Below, piece by piece: positions 47,515 to 58,395 of a DNA stretch of 64,000 bases. A model generated the notes under the pieces. It worked only from the letters and a program-made list of their open reading frames with translations, made no database searches and had not been told where the DNA came from. This DNA comes from Sergeia podlipaevii. Its lineage: Eukaryota; Euglenozoa; Kinetoplastea; Trypanosomatida; Trypanosomatidae. The DNA is taken from NCBI GenBank assembly GCA_030849805.1, contig JASANZ010002243.1, positions 35,601-99,600 on the forward strand, read 5' to 3'. Position 1 is the stretch's first letter, and each line of letters starts with the position of its first letter. The position numbers and the translations under genes are program-made.

Positions 47515-49437
47515 TTAGTCAACGTTGTCAGCGGAAGGGGCCTCCTCGTGGTTCGCAGCATCACCAGTGTTGGAGGGAGGAGATTCCAGCACCTTCTTCT
47601 TGTAGTACACGGAGAGAATTGGGTGCGCAATGGCCTCGATGTCCTTGACGTGCGCCATGTACTCCTCCTTGGTGGCCTCCTGGTTGTCATCGAGCCAGTT
47701 GGAGGCGACGCTGACGACGGCCTGGATCTTCTGGCGGTCCTCAATCGCAACACCGCTCTGAACATCGGGGTCATCGAGGGTGGCACGCATGGAGAAGGTG
47801 TAGTTCTCCAGGGTGTTGCGGGCCTCGATGCGCTCGCTGTTGATGCGATCCTCCTCGGCAAACTTCTCTGCCTCCTTAACCATGTCGTTGATCTGGTCCT
47901 TGGTGAGACGGCCCTTGTCATTCTTGATGGTGATAGCCTGCTTCTTGCCACCAGACTCCTCCTCGGCGCTCACGACGAGAATACCATCTGTGTTCACGTC
48001 AAAGCTGACGGTGATGCGCACCGTACCGCGCGGAGCGGGGGGAATGCCAGTGAGGGTAAAGGTGCCCAGGCACTCGCACTGAGAGACAAGGGGACGCTCC
48101 CCCTCATACACCTTAATCTCCACCTGCGTCTGGTTGTCCGCATTGTTGGAGAAGGTCTGGGACTTCTGAATCGGCATGGTCGAGTTGCGAGGAATGATCA
48201 CTGACATGACGCCGCCAGCAGTCTCTACGCCAAGAGAAAGCGGGGTCACATCCAGCAGGAGCAGACCATCGGTCTTCTCGCTCTTACCACCGGCAAGAAT
48301 GTGAGCCTGCACAGCCGCACCGTACGCCACGGCTTCATCGGGGTTGATGGAGCGGTTGAGCTCTTTGCCACCAAAGAACTGGGTGACTAGCTGCTGAATC
48401 TTGGGAATACGGGTGGAGCCACCAACGAGCACTACATCGTTCACATCCTGCGGCTTCATCTCGGCATCGGTAAGGACCTTCTTGACGGGCTCCAGGCACT
48501 TCTCGAACTGCTCGCGGCACATCTCCTCGAAGCGAGCACGAGTGAGCTTAGAGAAGAAGTCGTGGCCCTCGTAGAGAGCATCGATCTCAATGTTGGCGGT
48601 GGTGGAGCTGGAAAGGGTGCGCTTCACACGCTCGCAGGCAGTGCGCAAACGGCGGGTAGCGCGAGGGTTGACACGGCAGTCCTTGCCGCAGCGGGTTTTG
48701 AATTCCGTCGCAAAGTAGTCCACAAGGCGGTTATCGAAGTCCTCACCACCAAGGTGGGTATCGCCAGCAGTGGCCTTGACCTCGAAGACGCCCTTCTCAA
48801 TGGAAAGAAGTGTCACATCAAACGTACCGCCACCAAGATCGAAGATGAGCACGTTGCGCTCACCGGCGTCAGTCTTCATATCCATACCGTAGGCGATGGC
48901 AGCGGCAGTGGGTTCGTTGATGATGCGGAGCACCTCAAGGCCGGAAATCGTACCGGCGTCCTTGGTGGCCTGGCGCTGGGAGTCGTTGAAGTAGGCGGGC
49001 ACAGTAATGACGGCTTTGGTGACGGTCTCGCCAAGGTAGGCCTCAGCGGTCTCCTTCATCTTGCCGAGTACCATGGCGGAAATCTCCTCAGGGAAGAAGG
49101 TCTTGGTGGAGCCCTGGTACTCCACGGACACGACGGGCTTGCCATCCCTCACGGTCACCTTGAAGGGCCAGTGCTTCATGTCGCTTTGAAGATCAGGATC
49201 ATCGTACTTGCGGCCAATCATACGCTTGGCGTCGAAGATAGTATTGATGGGGTTCATGGCAACCTGGTTCTTGGCGGCATCACCGACGAGACGCTCGGTC
49301 TCTGTGAAGGCAACATAGGAAGGGGTGGTGCGGTTACCCTGATCGTTGGCGATGATCTCAACCTGGTCGTTCTTGAAGATGCCTACGCAGGAGTAGGTGG
49401 TACCAAGATCGATACCGATGGCGTTGGTGGTGGACAT
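47515..49437 (-). CDS. HSP70.4: Cytosolic-type HSP70 lacking EEVD (HSP70.4-like)
   Basis: 640 residues, ATG at 49437, TAA stop. All three HSP70 signatures are present: IDLGTTYS near the start, [15 protein letters not shown], and [14 protein letters not shown]. The linker and start of the substrate-binding domain ([17 protein letters not shown]) are intact, and the lid is complete. No mitochondrial leader or ER signal peptide/KDEL is present, so it is cytosolic. The C-terminus is SADNVD instead of EEVD and the GGMP repeats are missing. Trypanosomatids have two cytosolic types without EEVD, HSP70.4 and HSP70.c. I favour HSP70.4 because, from memory, it shares a chromosome with the kDNA ligases in T. 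brucei. Loss of EEVD predicts weak binding to TPR co-chaperones such as HOP. The gene symbol is provisional. Confidence 0.88.
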   Translation of the reverse strand: MSTTNAIGIDLGTTYSCVGIFKNDQVEIIANDQGNRTTPSYVAFTETERLVGDAAKNQVAMNPINTIFDAKRMIGRKYDDPDLQSDMKHWPFKVTVRDGKPVVSVEYQGSTKTFFPEEISAMVLGKMKETAEAYLGETVTKAVITVPAYFNDSQRQATKDAGTISGLEVLRIINEPTAAAIAYGMDMKTDAGERNVLIFDLGGGTFDVTLLSIEKGVFEVKATAGDTHLGGEDFDNRLVDYFATEFKTRCGKDCRVNPRATRRLRTACERVKRTLSSSTTANIEIDALYEGHDFFSKLTRARFEEMCREQFEKCLEPVKKVLTDAEMKPQDVNDVVLVGGSTRIPKIQQLVTQFFGGKELNRSINPDEAVAYGAAVQAHILAGGKSEKTDGLLLLDVTPLSLGVETAGGVMSVIIPRNSTMPIQKSQTFSNNADNQTQVEIKVYEGERPLVSQCECLGTFTLTGIPPAPRGTVRITVSFDVNTDGILVVSAEEESGGKKQAITIKNDKGRLTKDQINDMVKEAEKFAEEDRINSERIEARNTLENYTFSMRATLDDPDVQSGVAIEDRQKIQAVVSVASNWLDDNQEATKEEYMAHVKDIEAIAHPILSVYYKKKVLESPPSNTGDAANHEEAPSADNVD

Positions 49438-49842
49438 GATATTATAACTCTAGCAATTCACGATACTAGCGTTCAATAATAATAATGCAAAAATAAAATA
49501 AATGAAAAGCAGATACAAAAAATGGATGATAAAAAGGATGGTTTAAGTGACAAAAAAAAAAGAGCAAAATGAGATGATTGACAAGCAAAAACACCATAAG
49601 AGAGGGAAAGGTTGCAGAGAACCTTACTATGATTGCACGCAGACTCTGTTTATCCTTTTCTTAAATTAACAATGACACTACATCTATCTTCTATTTTTTT
49701 TTTTTTTAGCAAATATAGTATGCACGCTCTAAGAAAAAAAAAAACTTCTCAGCTATGCAGGACTGCTTCTTTTTCGTCTTCTCCCTTTTCCTTCTACAGT
49801 ATGCTAAATGGGCCCTGTAAGGGAACATAAAAGGAACTGCAT
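49438..49842. other. Short intergenic region
   Basis: About 0.4 kb, the shortest true spacing in the window, with T runs near 49697-49707 and A runs near 49552-49561 and 49734-49743. No gene seen. Confidence 0.6.
49466..49561 (-). promoter_or_regulatory. Candidate trans-splice acceptor region of the HSP70 gene
   Basis: On the minus strand a ten-base T run (49552-49561) starts a pyrimidine-rich stretch, and the first AG after it is at 49467-49466, leaving a 5' UTR of about 28 bases. Pattern-based only. Confidence 0.3.
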
Positions 49843-52800
49843 TTATATATTTAGTTCCCCGAGACACAATGAAGGAACGTCCGCCAATGTACTTCCCCCA
49901 GATACATAGAGGCCTAGCCAGCTCATGCATCGGATAGACACAGTGGACACATGAGCAAGAGAAGAAGTGAACTCACCAGGGGTGCCCAGTATCTTCCCCC
50001 CTTCTTCTTCCTTCCTACTCCTCTGATGAGCCATCGCGTTCATCGCCACCTCAGTAGCACTTTTTTTGAGTCTGCTCAAGGCACCCTGCAGCCTTCGGCT
50101 GGTACATGCCTGCAATGAACGTAGTTGCACTGGGTCCTCCATTATGCAGAGAGGAAGAACAGGTAGTTGTACATTAAATGAGCGAGCATGCTTAGGGACG
50201 TCTCTATTGCCGCCGCTGTGCTCCGCCCACTGTCTCCAAAGGGCAAAGGCGTGCTCATGAGCATTGTGCAGGCACAACTGAAGCTGTGTGGAGTCTGTGA
50301 ACATCTCGGAAAGCCATGAGCGCAGCTGCACCAGTTGTGCTTGCCCACGCTCCTCCGCTGCTTCCTTTGATATGAACCCCATGCTCACGCCCGCATCAAG
50401 AAGGGTGGAGTCGATCAGGAGTTCTAGAGAACCGTGCATGCGCGGTGAGGCTGCTGCTGGTAAAGCCGACTGTGCTACTATCCTCTGAGCACTGGAAACT
50501 GAAGAACACAAGTAGAGTGGATCGTCCACGTGTGAAGCCCCGCCCTGCAGTATCGCGCCACATAGCAGAAGTGTGAGATCCTCAGCAAGTGCGACGCTGT
50601 CCCAAGCAAGGGAAGAGGAAGAAGCAGAGGAGGACAATTCCGCAGAGCCTTCATCAACAACGCCAGTGCGAGTGCATGCATCGCCTCCAAGATAGTAGAA
50701 CATGCTCTTCCCTTCCTCACGTTCAGTTGCACCTGACGGCCAAGAAAGTCGCACCACCCCGCATACGGTGCCACCTCCAGCAAGAATGAGCCGTTGGACC
50801 GCAGTGACCTTCTGTTCAAGTTTGTGCTTCGCTGTTGCTGCTGTGTGCGCATTGCCCTGCATGGGAGGCTCACCTTGAGCTCGCGTGTTGCCTTTCACTG
50901 CTCCACTGATTTCAGCACCATCGCCTGGCTGCAGTGGCTCTGCTGGAACACTGAGTGAATGTGAATGAGAAGCATCGGTAGATGCAGAGGAGGAGACTGC
51001 TGCTGGTGAAGATGAGAAGCACAGGAGAAACGCCTTACCGTCAAAGATGCGCCTGCGTCGTAGTTGCCACGCACGACGCAAGAGTCTACACTGCTTTGCC
51101 AGACTAGCATTCAAAACCGGCGCCTCGCGCGGCAGATACTCGGGACACCACTCATGGGCCTCTAGCCAGTCCTCAGGAGCCTGCAAGTGCGCCACTGGGG
51201 AGGGCGACCGCACATTGAAAGGCAAAGTACCACCACCACCACTGGCAACACTCACTCCATTGCGGTTCAGGTCGCTGCTGCTCAACTCAGTGGTTGCTCG
51301 CTCCAGCTGTGTCGCGAGGGCCTCCAGGGCGGCAGGCCGGACCACCCATTTTCCTGCCGCTATCGACGACAAAATGGTTTCACGAGGAGTGAGCTCGTGC
51401 GTGACCACAACATCCGCCTCCTCACACTGTTTGACAAAAACAACTGGATGATGGCGGTGGGCCTGACTGGCTGGATGGAATAAAAGCGAGGATGACACAG
51501 CGCTAGCTTGACTGCTCATGCTGGGGGCGGTAGTGTCCACTGCCTCAGGGTGCCCAGCGCCGTGTTCGTGCCCTTGTGCCACACTCACTGTTGCCCTACT
51601 GGTCGATGACTGTTGTGCTTCATTCCCACTTGTCTGCAAGGTAGGAGGCATTCTACTCATGGCCTGCTGGCACCTTCGCACGAGCGTCTTACGGCTCGGT
51701 ACATCGTGGAGAACGTAAAATTTCAGAGGCTCACGCGCTGCGACACTGTGCTCAGCGTGCCGGTGCTCCTGCGGCTTCCCGTGAACGTCCTCTGCAGGGG
51801 CCACCGCTGCTGTTGGTGATGCGGGTATCGGAGAGACACCGCCTGGCCTGCGAGCAAGACTGATGTGTCGGGAGGTAGAGGAAATCGCCATGGTGCGAGA
51901 GTTGGTGTCCTCTTCTTCATCCACATCGATCACCACAGCTTTATTACCATTCCCAGTCGAAGTAGTCGTAGTAGAAGAAACCTGTCGTGGCGGTGGCGAC
52001 ACACTCGCCGCTTCCAGGCGTGGTCTCTTTCCTCTCTCTTGCCGTGAGTAGTCGTCTCCACCAACAGCGTCTCTGTCTTCCTCACCATCGTCATCGACTG
52101 TCTGCAGTGTAGAGTGTCTATGCAAGGATACTCCCAGCTCGCCTCTGGGTCTCTTCCCGCCAACGTGCGTCGCTTCGGAAGTGGCCTCAGCAATTTCTGC
52201 GTGACCTCTCCGTAGCTCTTCGCCTCCATCTTCGATGAATGAGGCCGGAACAAGGATGGCGTTATCGTCGTCGTTACCAGCGTCTAGTAAATCATGAGAA
52301 AAGTGAGTCGCACAATGGCTACGCCGGGTAGCACTCTCCACGTTGCCACACTGCTGTTGCTGTGGTGGTTGCAGTTGAATGTTGCTATGAGCATCGCTAT
52401 GAAGCGTAGGGTTCCATACTGGCAGCATGGAGTTAGAGTTAGAATTGGTGGCATTGCTGATGCTGTCATCTCCCTGCCTTCCCTGCTGGTGCTCGAACTG
52501 GTGGTGCTGCAATGGAACAGGTGCGCGTTGCAAGCTTTCCACTTCTGACACTCTCGCTCCAAGCATGAGGGTACCTCTAGAGGAGCCAAGCCGTGAATCC
52601 GCCTCGTTATCGCTCTCACCTCTGTCTTTGGCAGGCGTGCTGTGCGGCGGCTTGCCGCTGCTGTCAAGGCGTTGTGCTTGATGGCCTCCTCTCACAGGGG
52701 TTGCACTCCCCTGCGGTGTATTGATAGCGCGCCTTTCCGCTTGCTCTTCCTCTTCCTCTCTTTGTCCTTTGTTCTTGTCTTCCCTACTCCTATCGTGTGT

Positions 52801-55800
52801 GACTTCTGCATCGACGTCGGTGATTCGCGACGAAAGTACATCCCTAGACACAGCCGTTGCGGTATTGCCCTCCTGGTGAAAATCCAAAAGCCTTGGCTTG
52901 GGTGGGGTCCGCTGCTGCTTTGCTGTGTCACCGGCTCCTGAGGGAGCAAATCGTAGCTCTCGCACTGCAGAGAGTATCTGCCCATCTGGTCCGCGTAGAC
53001 TATGCGCTCCAAGGGCCCGGCCATGAGTGTCGCCGCTATTTCGAGGAGATGTGGTGTGATGCGCTTCCGCCGCATTCCACAGCCTTCTCTCCCCAGTCTC
53101 TTGCAGATGGTCGCGCTCTCGGAGCCTTGGAACTGGCGTCGACCCGGGTGTTGTGAAGTTGAACACTTCGGTGAGATGAAGCAGGTACTCATCAGCCGTG
53201 TGCTGGTCTTGCAGTGTTTGCGTGTTGTGACTCCGTGCGCGGCTTGCAAAGCGGAGAGGGCTGGCACCGTGCTTCTGCTGCTGTTGTGACTTTGGTGTAC
53301 CATGAGAAGCAGCAGCCATGGGGTCAGTTTCATCTATATTGGTGAGTGGTCGTGCAGCGGTTGGCGTCGAGACACGCATCGCTGTCGCTGCTCTTGCCGC
53401 TGTTTCCTCTGGCAGTGGCGGCGGCGTACTTGGTGGCGGGGTGCTCTGTGTCTGATCGTTGCAGTCATACCTGCCTGCGCGAGAGACGCCTCGGGCTGGC
53501 ACCTTGTCTGGGCTGCCATTATATAGTCCTCTTTCTGTTATTGACTGCCCTCGCAGAGGTGAATGTTCAAACCCGTTTCTTCCCAGCACACTGCTCGCCT
53601 TTGACTGCGAGCGAGGTGGGGTACGCACAGCTGCCATGTGTGGCGTGCTCACGCTGACACTACGGTGCATATCGTGCAATCGACTTCTAATTGACTGCTG
53701 TAACTCATGCGGGGCTCGGCGGCACAGAGACAGCGATGAAGCGGAGCGTAATCCTGCAGTATTAGCAGCAGTAGTGGCCATTCTTGGCCCCACGGACGCT
53801 TGCACTTTACCAACAAGCTCCTCTACGCTATCGCTATGCACTGACGGCAATGAAGAGGGCAGGGGACGCTGTGTGAAGGAAAAGCTGTTCCGTGAGTCAG
53901 ATGCAGCGGTTTGTTGCTCTGCACCACCATGGCGACTAGCCTGCTCACTCGCCTCAGTTGATATAACCAGTGATACCTCTGAAGGAGGGGCGTAGCGTTG
54001 GTCAGACTCCTCTACAAAAATACCCCACTGCAAGCAGTCCTCTAACCAGCGACAATTTACCAACGAAACGCTACCGTTTGCCGCATCCTGCGCAGCAGCA
54101 CGTTGTTCCTCGCACGGCCAGTAGACACACTGCTGCTCTCTTTCTCCGTCTGAAAGCGCTGGCACCGCGGCGTTGTTCTCTAATGGGAACATCAAGGCCT
54201 TTTCATCATCTCCAAACCCTTGAGGTAGCGCATTCATCAGCGTCGACCCTTTACCAAAAGAAGGTATCAAGTAGTCCTGCTGCGGCGGTAGTGGTGGACA
54301 CTGATTGAGTGCTGAAGGTGACACGCCATACAGCGAGCTTAACGAGCTCGATATCACTGCGGCAACATCGACCACAACCACATGCGTCACAGCGCTAGCG
54401 TCGTATGCCTCGACGATCGAGCCGTTGAGCGCCAGTACTGCACTACGCAATGCAAACAACAAAACTCGCATCAACGCAACTGCCTGTGGCGAAGGAGCCA
54501 GTGTTTCCTTCCCTAAAGTGAAGCCGTCTTCTCCTTCCTCCTCCGCTTCTATGCGATACAAGTGTGAGGTGTGTAGACACCATAGAAAGGCGACGGTGAC
54601 GCCTACCGAGTTGGCCTTGGCGTAGCGGCGCTTCCACACCCATGGAGACAACGCTGGGGGTGTGTCCAGTGGAGAGGGAAGCGTCTTTGCCGCTGTTGCC
54701 ACCTTCCCTTTCTTTTGCTGTTGCTGTTTCTCCTGCTGCCTTTGACGCCGTGCGTGCTGTAGCAGCTGCATATCAGGCCCACTGGGGATGGGGTTACAAA
54801 AAAGAAAGAAGCTGTGCGGGTTGACCATAGCGTGACAGGCAAGGCAGGCGAGAAGATAATCGGAAGTGACTGTGCAGAGGTACTTGAGTGACGCAGAGGG
54901 CGAAGATTCAGGTTTAGTGGTGCTGCTGCTATCGTTGCCCTGCTTGCTTACAGTGTCAACGCTACCGCTCCCGCTGCAGTCCATGACTGGAGCTCGCTGC
55001 ATGTAGTGCGGCACAACGTGCAGCGCGGGGGCCTGTGCACAGGCACCGGCAATGGCACTCATGCGCTGGTCCCTCTGCTGCTGTTGATCCAGTGGGACTA
55101 ACGAGACCGACATCGACTTACTCACATTGCCGTCTTGGCGTTGTGGAGGATCAGCTAACGTGGAGATAAAGGGCCCCATAGCAGCGCTCATGCTGAGGTC
55201 TCCAGAGAGACACCCGCTTTTGCCGGTGTTGCTCATACTCGCCAGCATATCCTGTGTATCCTCACCACGCCACCCCCTGGCTGTGAGTTTCTGCCTATAG
55301 CTCCCTTTACCAAACACAGCGTTCAGCCGAACTGTTTCGGTCTTACTGTCTGCGTCCGCCTCACCAGCTGCCCGCGTCTTCGCGGCCTTCTTCGAGAGCA
55401 CCACGCGCCACTCCGCGTCTGTTTTCTTGATCCATGATCCCCCGCCAAGGTTCACTAGCCCTCGCACGACAGCCAAATCAGGTCGACTAAACTCCCCCTC
55501 AACGAAACACATGCTGCAATGGTTAAATATCGCTGGGATGCCAGAGAGGAGCTGTTGCTGGTGGTGAGCGGGTGGTGGCACCATGCTCAGGCTTGCACTA
55601 CACGCGGGGAGTGGCATCGCACTCATGCTTGTGAATCCAGTGCTGCCGCCGCCTCGGCTGCCAGCAGCTGACGATGACGGCGGCTCCGCAGCAAACGATG
55701 GTGCAAGGATGCGCAGAAGACTGTCGAGCATAGTCTTCGCGCGAGCCCGGTCTTGTTGGTAGCTCTCTTCTTCAGTAAGTTGTAACGGTTGCCGCTGCAG

Positions 55801-58395
55801 TGCGGAAGAAGGTACTGCCCTTGGCTGACCAGGTTCGCGCTTGCCACTGTTACTTTGCTGCGGTGGTTGCTGTTGCTGCCTTGTGGAAGCGCTCGAGAGG
55901 TGTTTGCTGTCCGTGCGCTTGACATCATCAGTGCAGCTGTCGTTGTCTCTTATGAGTACCGAAGATGAGTCTTCTTTCTGCCATTGTTGCTGTCTATCCG
56001 CTGGTGCGTCTTGTTGCTCTTGTTCTTCTATCTTTTCAACCTCTACCGTCTTGTCACCGTGCATCACTTTCGGAAACACCCTAAACTCCTTTGCATACAA
56101 ATCCGGCAGTTGCTCAAGACTCAGCGGGGGCTCTGGATGAAACGTGAAGTCCTTGCTTCCTTCTGTGTGCGGCTGAGACGCTATAATAGGGGTGTCCAGG
56201 CACATTGTATCACGGGGAGGTTCACTAAGGGTTTCTTCCGCTGCTGAGCGTCCAGATTCCTCCCACTGCTGTTCTGCTGTCTTGTTTGCGTCTAGGCTTT
56301 CAGTAGCGGATGCATGGCTGAACAAACTGCTAGAACTCGCCTTCTTGTGCTGCTTCTGGTGGACCCGCTTCTGACACTCACGAAGCCACGCCAGAGGGAC
56401 AACGTGGCGCTTGGGGATGCCAAAGGCGTCGTGAAGCCAGCTCAGGACCTCGGCGTCGCATTCATAGAAATAAAGCACCCGTGTCTTCTCCCTTTGCTTC
56501 TGAAGTATCTGTTGATGTTGCTGCTGCTGCCGCAGAGCTAGCGCACGAGGAGTGTGTGCCGCATTCAGCGCGGCAGCAGCGGAAGGCTTTACGTATCGCT
56601 TTTTCTTTACCATTTCACTACCAAGTACTATCACGTCTGTGCGTGCCGTGGGTAACGGCATCCTCATGAAGCGGCAGAGCAGGCAAACACGTGCCGCTTC
56701 ATGGAGTTCGCGCTGGGAACAGCCCAGGAGGGTCACGGAGAGGTAGGGCGGGCTCTGGGGATACAGGGGTACTCGTGGCAGCTCAAGAATCGCCGCTGCA
56801 GGCTGCTGACTCTGCCCTTTCCCTTCACCAGACTGTTGCTTTGCCAACGAGAGTGAAGGGATCCTGCTGTCCTCCGAGGAAACCATCGAAAAGCCACGAA
56901 CGGCACTTGATTTATCTCCCAGAGGTACAGAAGATAAAGCTGACCCTTGCTCCTCGTTGTACACTACTATCCCCAGCTGTTTCTGAAGGCTGTGCTTTGC
57001 CGGATGCTGCTCATATGCCTTCGCAATGACATCTTCTTGCTCTACAGCTCGCTGGTGTTTGCGTTCGTAGTAGAATGGTGGACACGCCTCCAGCGCACTA
57101 CTGGGATACATGGCAGATTCTGTTTTCTCACGCGGTGTTGCGCTGTAGAAGTCTGGATGGGTCACAGGGGAAGTATTCGTGTCCTCCAGCTGAACTCCAG
57201 CCTCACTTTCGTCTCCGTAGATCGTTTGTAGTGTATCACGTGGCAGCGGCTCCCCGCGGCTGACCGTTGCGGAGTGCTCGTATCCAGCATGGAGAGCGCT
57301 ATGAAGCTCTCCAGACTCATCATCATCACCCTCAACTCCATTCATTCGATCGATGCGGCTCTGACTGCCCTCTGCTTCACGACTTTCCTCATCCATGCCC
57401 GAGAAATCAAACGCGCTGCCGTCCTCTGAGGCAACCTCGCTCGACGACGCGCATTCCAGAAAACCCTCATCACCCCGCTGCTTGCCACTGTCTCCCCAAT
57501 CCTGGCGTGTGGAGGTTAACGCTGGTGCGGGGACGCAGCAAGCCCGGATAATGCCATCAAAATCCTTGTTCCACTCGGCATGTGATGCTAGTGCTGCTGC
57601 CATGGCTGTCGTGGTGCCGTGTTCATGAAGTGCCATCATTAGGAAGCGCTGACAATCCACAACAGGAATGTCGTTTTCCCAAGCAAAAGCGATCTTCGCG
57701 GACACCACCTCCCCCCATCGCGCGCTGCCGCCGCCCTTCCCACCATCGGTATCGTCCCCTGCTCGAGATGATGGCGGCGCAGACGATACAGAAGGTGGCC
57801 TCAGACCTCGCAGCTCCTGCGCTACCTCATGGGTTACGAGAAGTGCGTCACTGTGACCACTTAGGGCGGTCTCCAGAGTGCCACCGTGCTGACGAACAAT
57901 AGACCCTAACGCGTTCTCCTCTTCGGGACTGAAGCGAGTAATGCAGAACACATAACCATATAGCACCGGCACTGTACAAGAATGCATCTCAAGCTTCCCT
58001 TGAGCCTCCAACCACAGTGGAGTCACGACGGGAATGCCTGCTTTGCTAGCCGCAACCCGCTTTGCTGTAAGTCCACGCCACGCAACCAAAACACTAGTTT
58101 TAGTAGTAAGGTTTGAATCCACTGTGGCGCCAAGTTTTTGGGCGAGCTCCTTGTACTCCTCCAAAGTGGAAAACAGAGCAGACGCAGTCCTCTGAGAACT
58201 CCCGTTACGCGGAGATGCAGAAGCGACCCAGGCTACTAGCTCTTCGCTACACACAAAGCCGGTAAAGGATATGCGACACTGAGTAGGAGACTCTTGGCAT
58301 GCGGCACTGGGAATGCTGCTGTTCACGGCAATAGCCTTGAGAGGAGGAGGTACTTTGACATCTGAACTACGTGTGCGCTTGCGCGCTTGCGGCAT
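49843..58395 (-). CDS. Giant multi-BRCT protein
   Basis: 2850 residues, ATG at 58395, TAA stop. The basic start (MPQARKRTRSSDVK) suggests nuclear entry. BRCT-like units traced by eye: about 40-135 (CRISFTGFVCSEEL, then GIPVVTPLWLEAQ), about 140-260 (GYVFCITRFSPEEENAL, then WENDIPVVDCQRFL), about 545-690 (then RHVVPLAWLRECQ), about 960-1180 (MCFVEGEFSRPDL, then TSDYLLACLA), about 1310-1490 (LALNGSIVEAYDASAVTHVV, then VNCRWLEDCLQWG), about 2215-2350 (VVVTHELTPRETILSSIAAG, then WVVRPAALEAL) and about 2450-2600 (GKAFLLCFSS, then LILAGGGTVCGVV). Between them are long Ser/Gln/Glu-rich linkers. BRCTs read phosphoserine marks in DNA-damage and replication control; the arrangement recalls TopBP1/Dpb11 or PTIP/Rtt107 scaffolds. 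One-to-one orthology is not claimed. Confidence 0.75.
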   Translation of the reverse strand: MPQARKRTRSSDVKVPPPLKAIAVNSSIPSAACQESPTQCRISFTGFVCSEELVAWVASASPRNGSSQRTASALFSTLEEYKELAQKLGATVDSNLTTKTSVLVAWRGLTAKRVAASKAGIPVVTPLWLEAQGKLEMHSCTVPVLYGYVFCITRFSPEEENALGSIVRQHGGTLETALSGHSDALLVTHEVAQELRGLRPPSVSSAPPSSRAGDDTDGGKGGGSARWGEVVSAKIAFAWENDIPVVDCQRFLMMALHEHGTTTAMAAALASHAEWNKDFDGIIRACCVPAPALTSTRQDWGDSGKQRGDEGFLECASSSEVASEDGSAFDFSGMDEESREAEGSQSRIDRMNGVEGDDDESGELHSALHAGYEHSATVSRGEPLPRDTLQTIYGDESEAGVQLEDTNTSPVTHPDFYSATPREKTESAMYPSSALEACPPFYYERKHQRAVEQEDVIAKAYEQHPAKHSLQKQLGIVVYNEEQGSALSSVPLGDKSSAVRGFSMVSSEDSRIPSLSLAKQQSGEGKGQSQQPAAAILELPRVPLYPQSPPYLSVTLLGCSQRELHEAARVCLLCRFMRMPLPTARTDVIVLGSEMVKKKRYVKPSAAAALNAAHTPRALALRQQQQHQQILQKQREKTRVLYFYECDAEVLSWLHDAFGIPKRHVVPLAWLRECQKRVHQKQHKKASSSSLFSHASATESLDANKTAEQQWEESGRSAAEETLSEPPRDTMCLDTPIIASQPHTEGSKDFTFHPEPPLSLEQLPDLYAKEFRVFPKVMHGDKTVEVEKIEEQEQQDAPADRQQQWQKEDSSSVLIRDNDSCTDDVKRTDSKHLSSASTRQQQQPPQQSNSGKREPGQPRAVPSSALQRQPLQLTEEESYQQDRARAKTMLDSLLRILAPSFAAEPPSSSAAGSRGGGSTGFTSMSAMPLPACSASLSMVPPPAHHQQQLLSGIPAIFNHCSMCFVEGEFSRPDLAVVRGLVNLGGGSWIKKTDAEWRVVLSKKAAKTRAAGEADADSKTETVRLNAVFGKGSYRQKLTARGWRGEDTQDMLASMSNTGKSGCLSGDLSMSAAMGPFISTLADPPQRQDGNVSKSMSVSLVPLDQQQQRDQRMSAIAGACAQAPALHVVPHYMQRAPVMDCSGSGSVDTVSKQGNDSSSTTKPESSPSASLKYLCTVTSDYLLACLACHAMVNPHSFFLFCNPIPSGPDMQLLQHARRQRQQEKQQQQKKGKVATAAKTLPSPLDTPPALSPWVWKRRYAKANSVGVTVAFLWCLHTSHLYRIEAEEEGEDGFTLGKETLAPSPQAVALMRVLLFALRSAVLALNGSIVEAYDASAVTHVVVVDVAAVISSSLSSLYGVSPSALNQCPPLPPQQDYLIPSFGKGSTLMNALPQGFGDDEKALMFPLENNAAVPALSDGEREQQCVYWPCEEQRAAAQDAANGSVSLVNCRWLEDCLQWGIFVEESDQRYAPPSEVSLVISTEASEQASRHGGAEQQTAASDSRNSFSFTQRPLPSSLPSVHSDSVEELVGKVQASVGPRMATTAANTAGLRSASSLSLCRRAPHELQQSIRSRLHDMHRSVSVSTPHMAAVRTPPRSQSKASSVLGRNGFEHSPLRGQSITERGLYNGSPDKVPARGVSRAGRYDCNDQTQSTPPPSTPPPLPEETAARAATAMRVSTPTAARPLTNIDETDPMAAASHGTPKSQQQQKHGASPLRFASRARSHNTQTLQDQHTADEYLLHLTEVFNFTTPGSTPVPRLRERDHLQETGERRLWNAAEAHHTTSPRNSGDTHGRALGAHSLRGPDGQILSAVRELRFAPSGAGDTAKQQRTPPKPRLLDFHQEGNTATAVSRDVLSSRITDVDAEVTHDRSREDKNKGQREEEEEQAERRAINTPQGSATPVRGGHQAQRLDSSGKPPHSTPAKDRGESDNEADSRLGSSRGTLMLGARVSEVESLQRAPVPLQHHQFEHQQGRQGDDSISNATNSNSNSMLPVWNPTLHSDAHSNIQLQPPQQQQCGNVESATRRSHCATHFSHDLLDAGNDDDNAILVPASFIEDGGEELRRGHAEIAEATSEATHVGGKRPRGELGVSLHRHSTLQTVDDDGEEDRDAVGGDDYSRQERGKRPRLEAASVSPPPRQVSSTTTTSTGNGNKAVVIDVDEEEDTNSRTMAISSTSRHISLARRPGGVSPIPASPTAAVAPAEDVHGKPQEHRHAEHSVAAREPLKFYVLHDVPSRKTLVRRCQQAMSRMPPTLQTSGNEAQQSSTSRATVSVAQGHEHGAGHPEAVDTTAPSMSSQASAVSSSLLFHPASQAHRHHPVVFVKQCEEADVVVTHELTPRETILSSIAAGKWVVRPAALEALATQLERATTELSSSDLNRNGVSVASGGGGTLPFNVRSPSPVAHLQAPEDWLEAHEWCPEYLPREAPVLNASLAKQCRLLRRAWQLRRRRIFDGKAFLLCFSSSPAAVSSSASTDASHSHSLSVPAEPLQPGDGAEISGAVKGNTRAQGEPPMQGNAHTAATAKHKLEQKVTAVQRLILAGGGTVCGVVRLSWPSGATEREEGKSMFYYLGGDACTRTGVVDEGSAELSSSASSSSLAWDSVALAEDLTLLLCGAILQGGASHVDDPLYLCSSVSSAQRIVAQSALPAAASPRMHGSLELLIDSTLLDAGVSMGFISKEAAEERGQAQLVQLRSWLSEMFTDSTQLQLCLHNAHEHAFALWRQWAEHSGGNRDVPKHARSFNVQLPVLPLCIMEDPVQLRSLQACTSRRLQGALSRLKKSATEVAMNAMAHQRSRKEEEGGKILGTPGEFTSSLAHVSTVSIRCMSWLGLYVSGGSTLADVPSLCLGELNI

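Noticed and set aside
48562..49479. 305-codon plus-strand open frame over the HSP70 gene
   Set aside because: Antisense frames of HSP70 genes are commonly open because of codon bias. The product has no domain and opposes all transcription here. The frame at 47332-48204 is rejected for the same reason.
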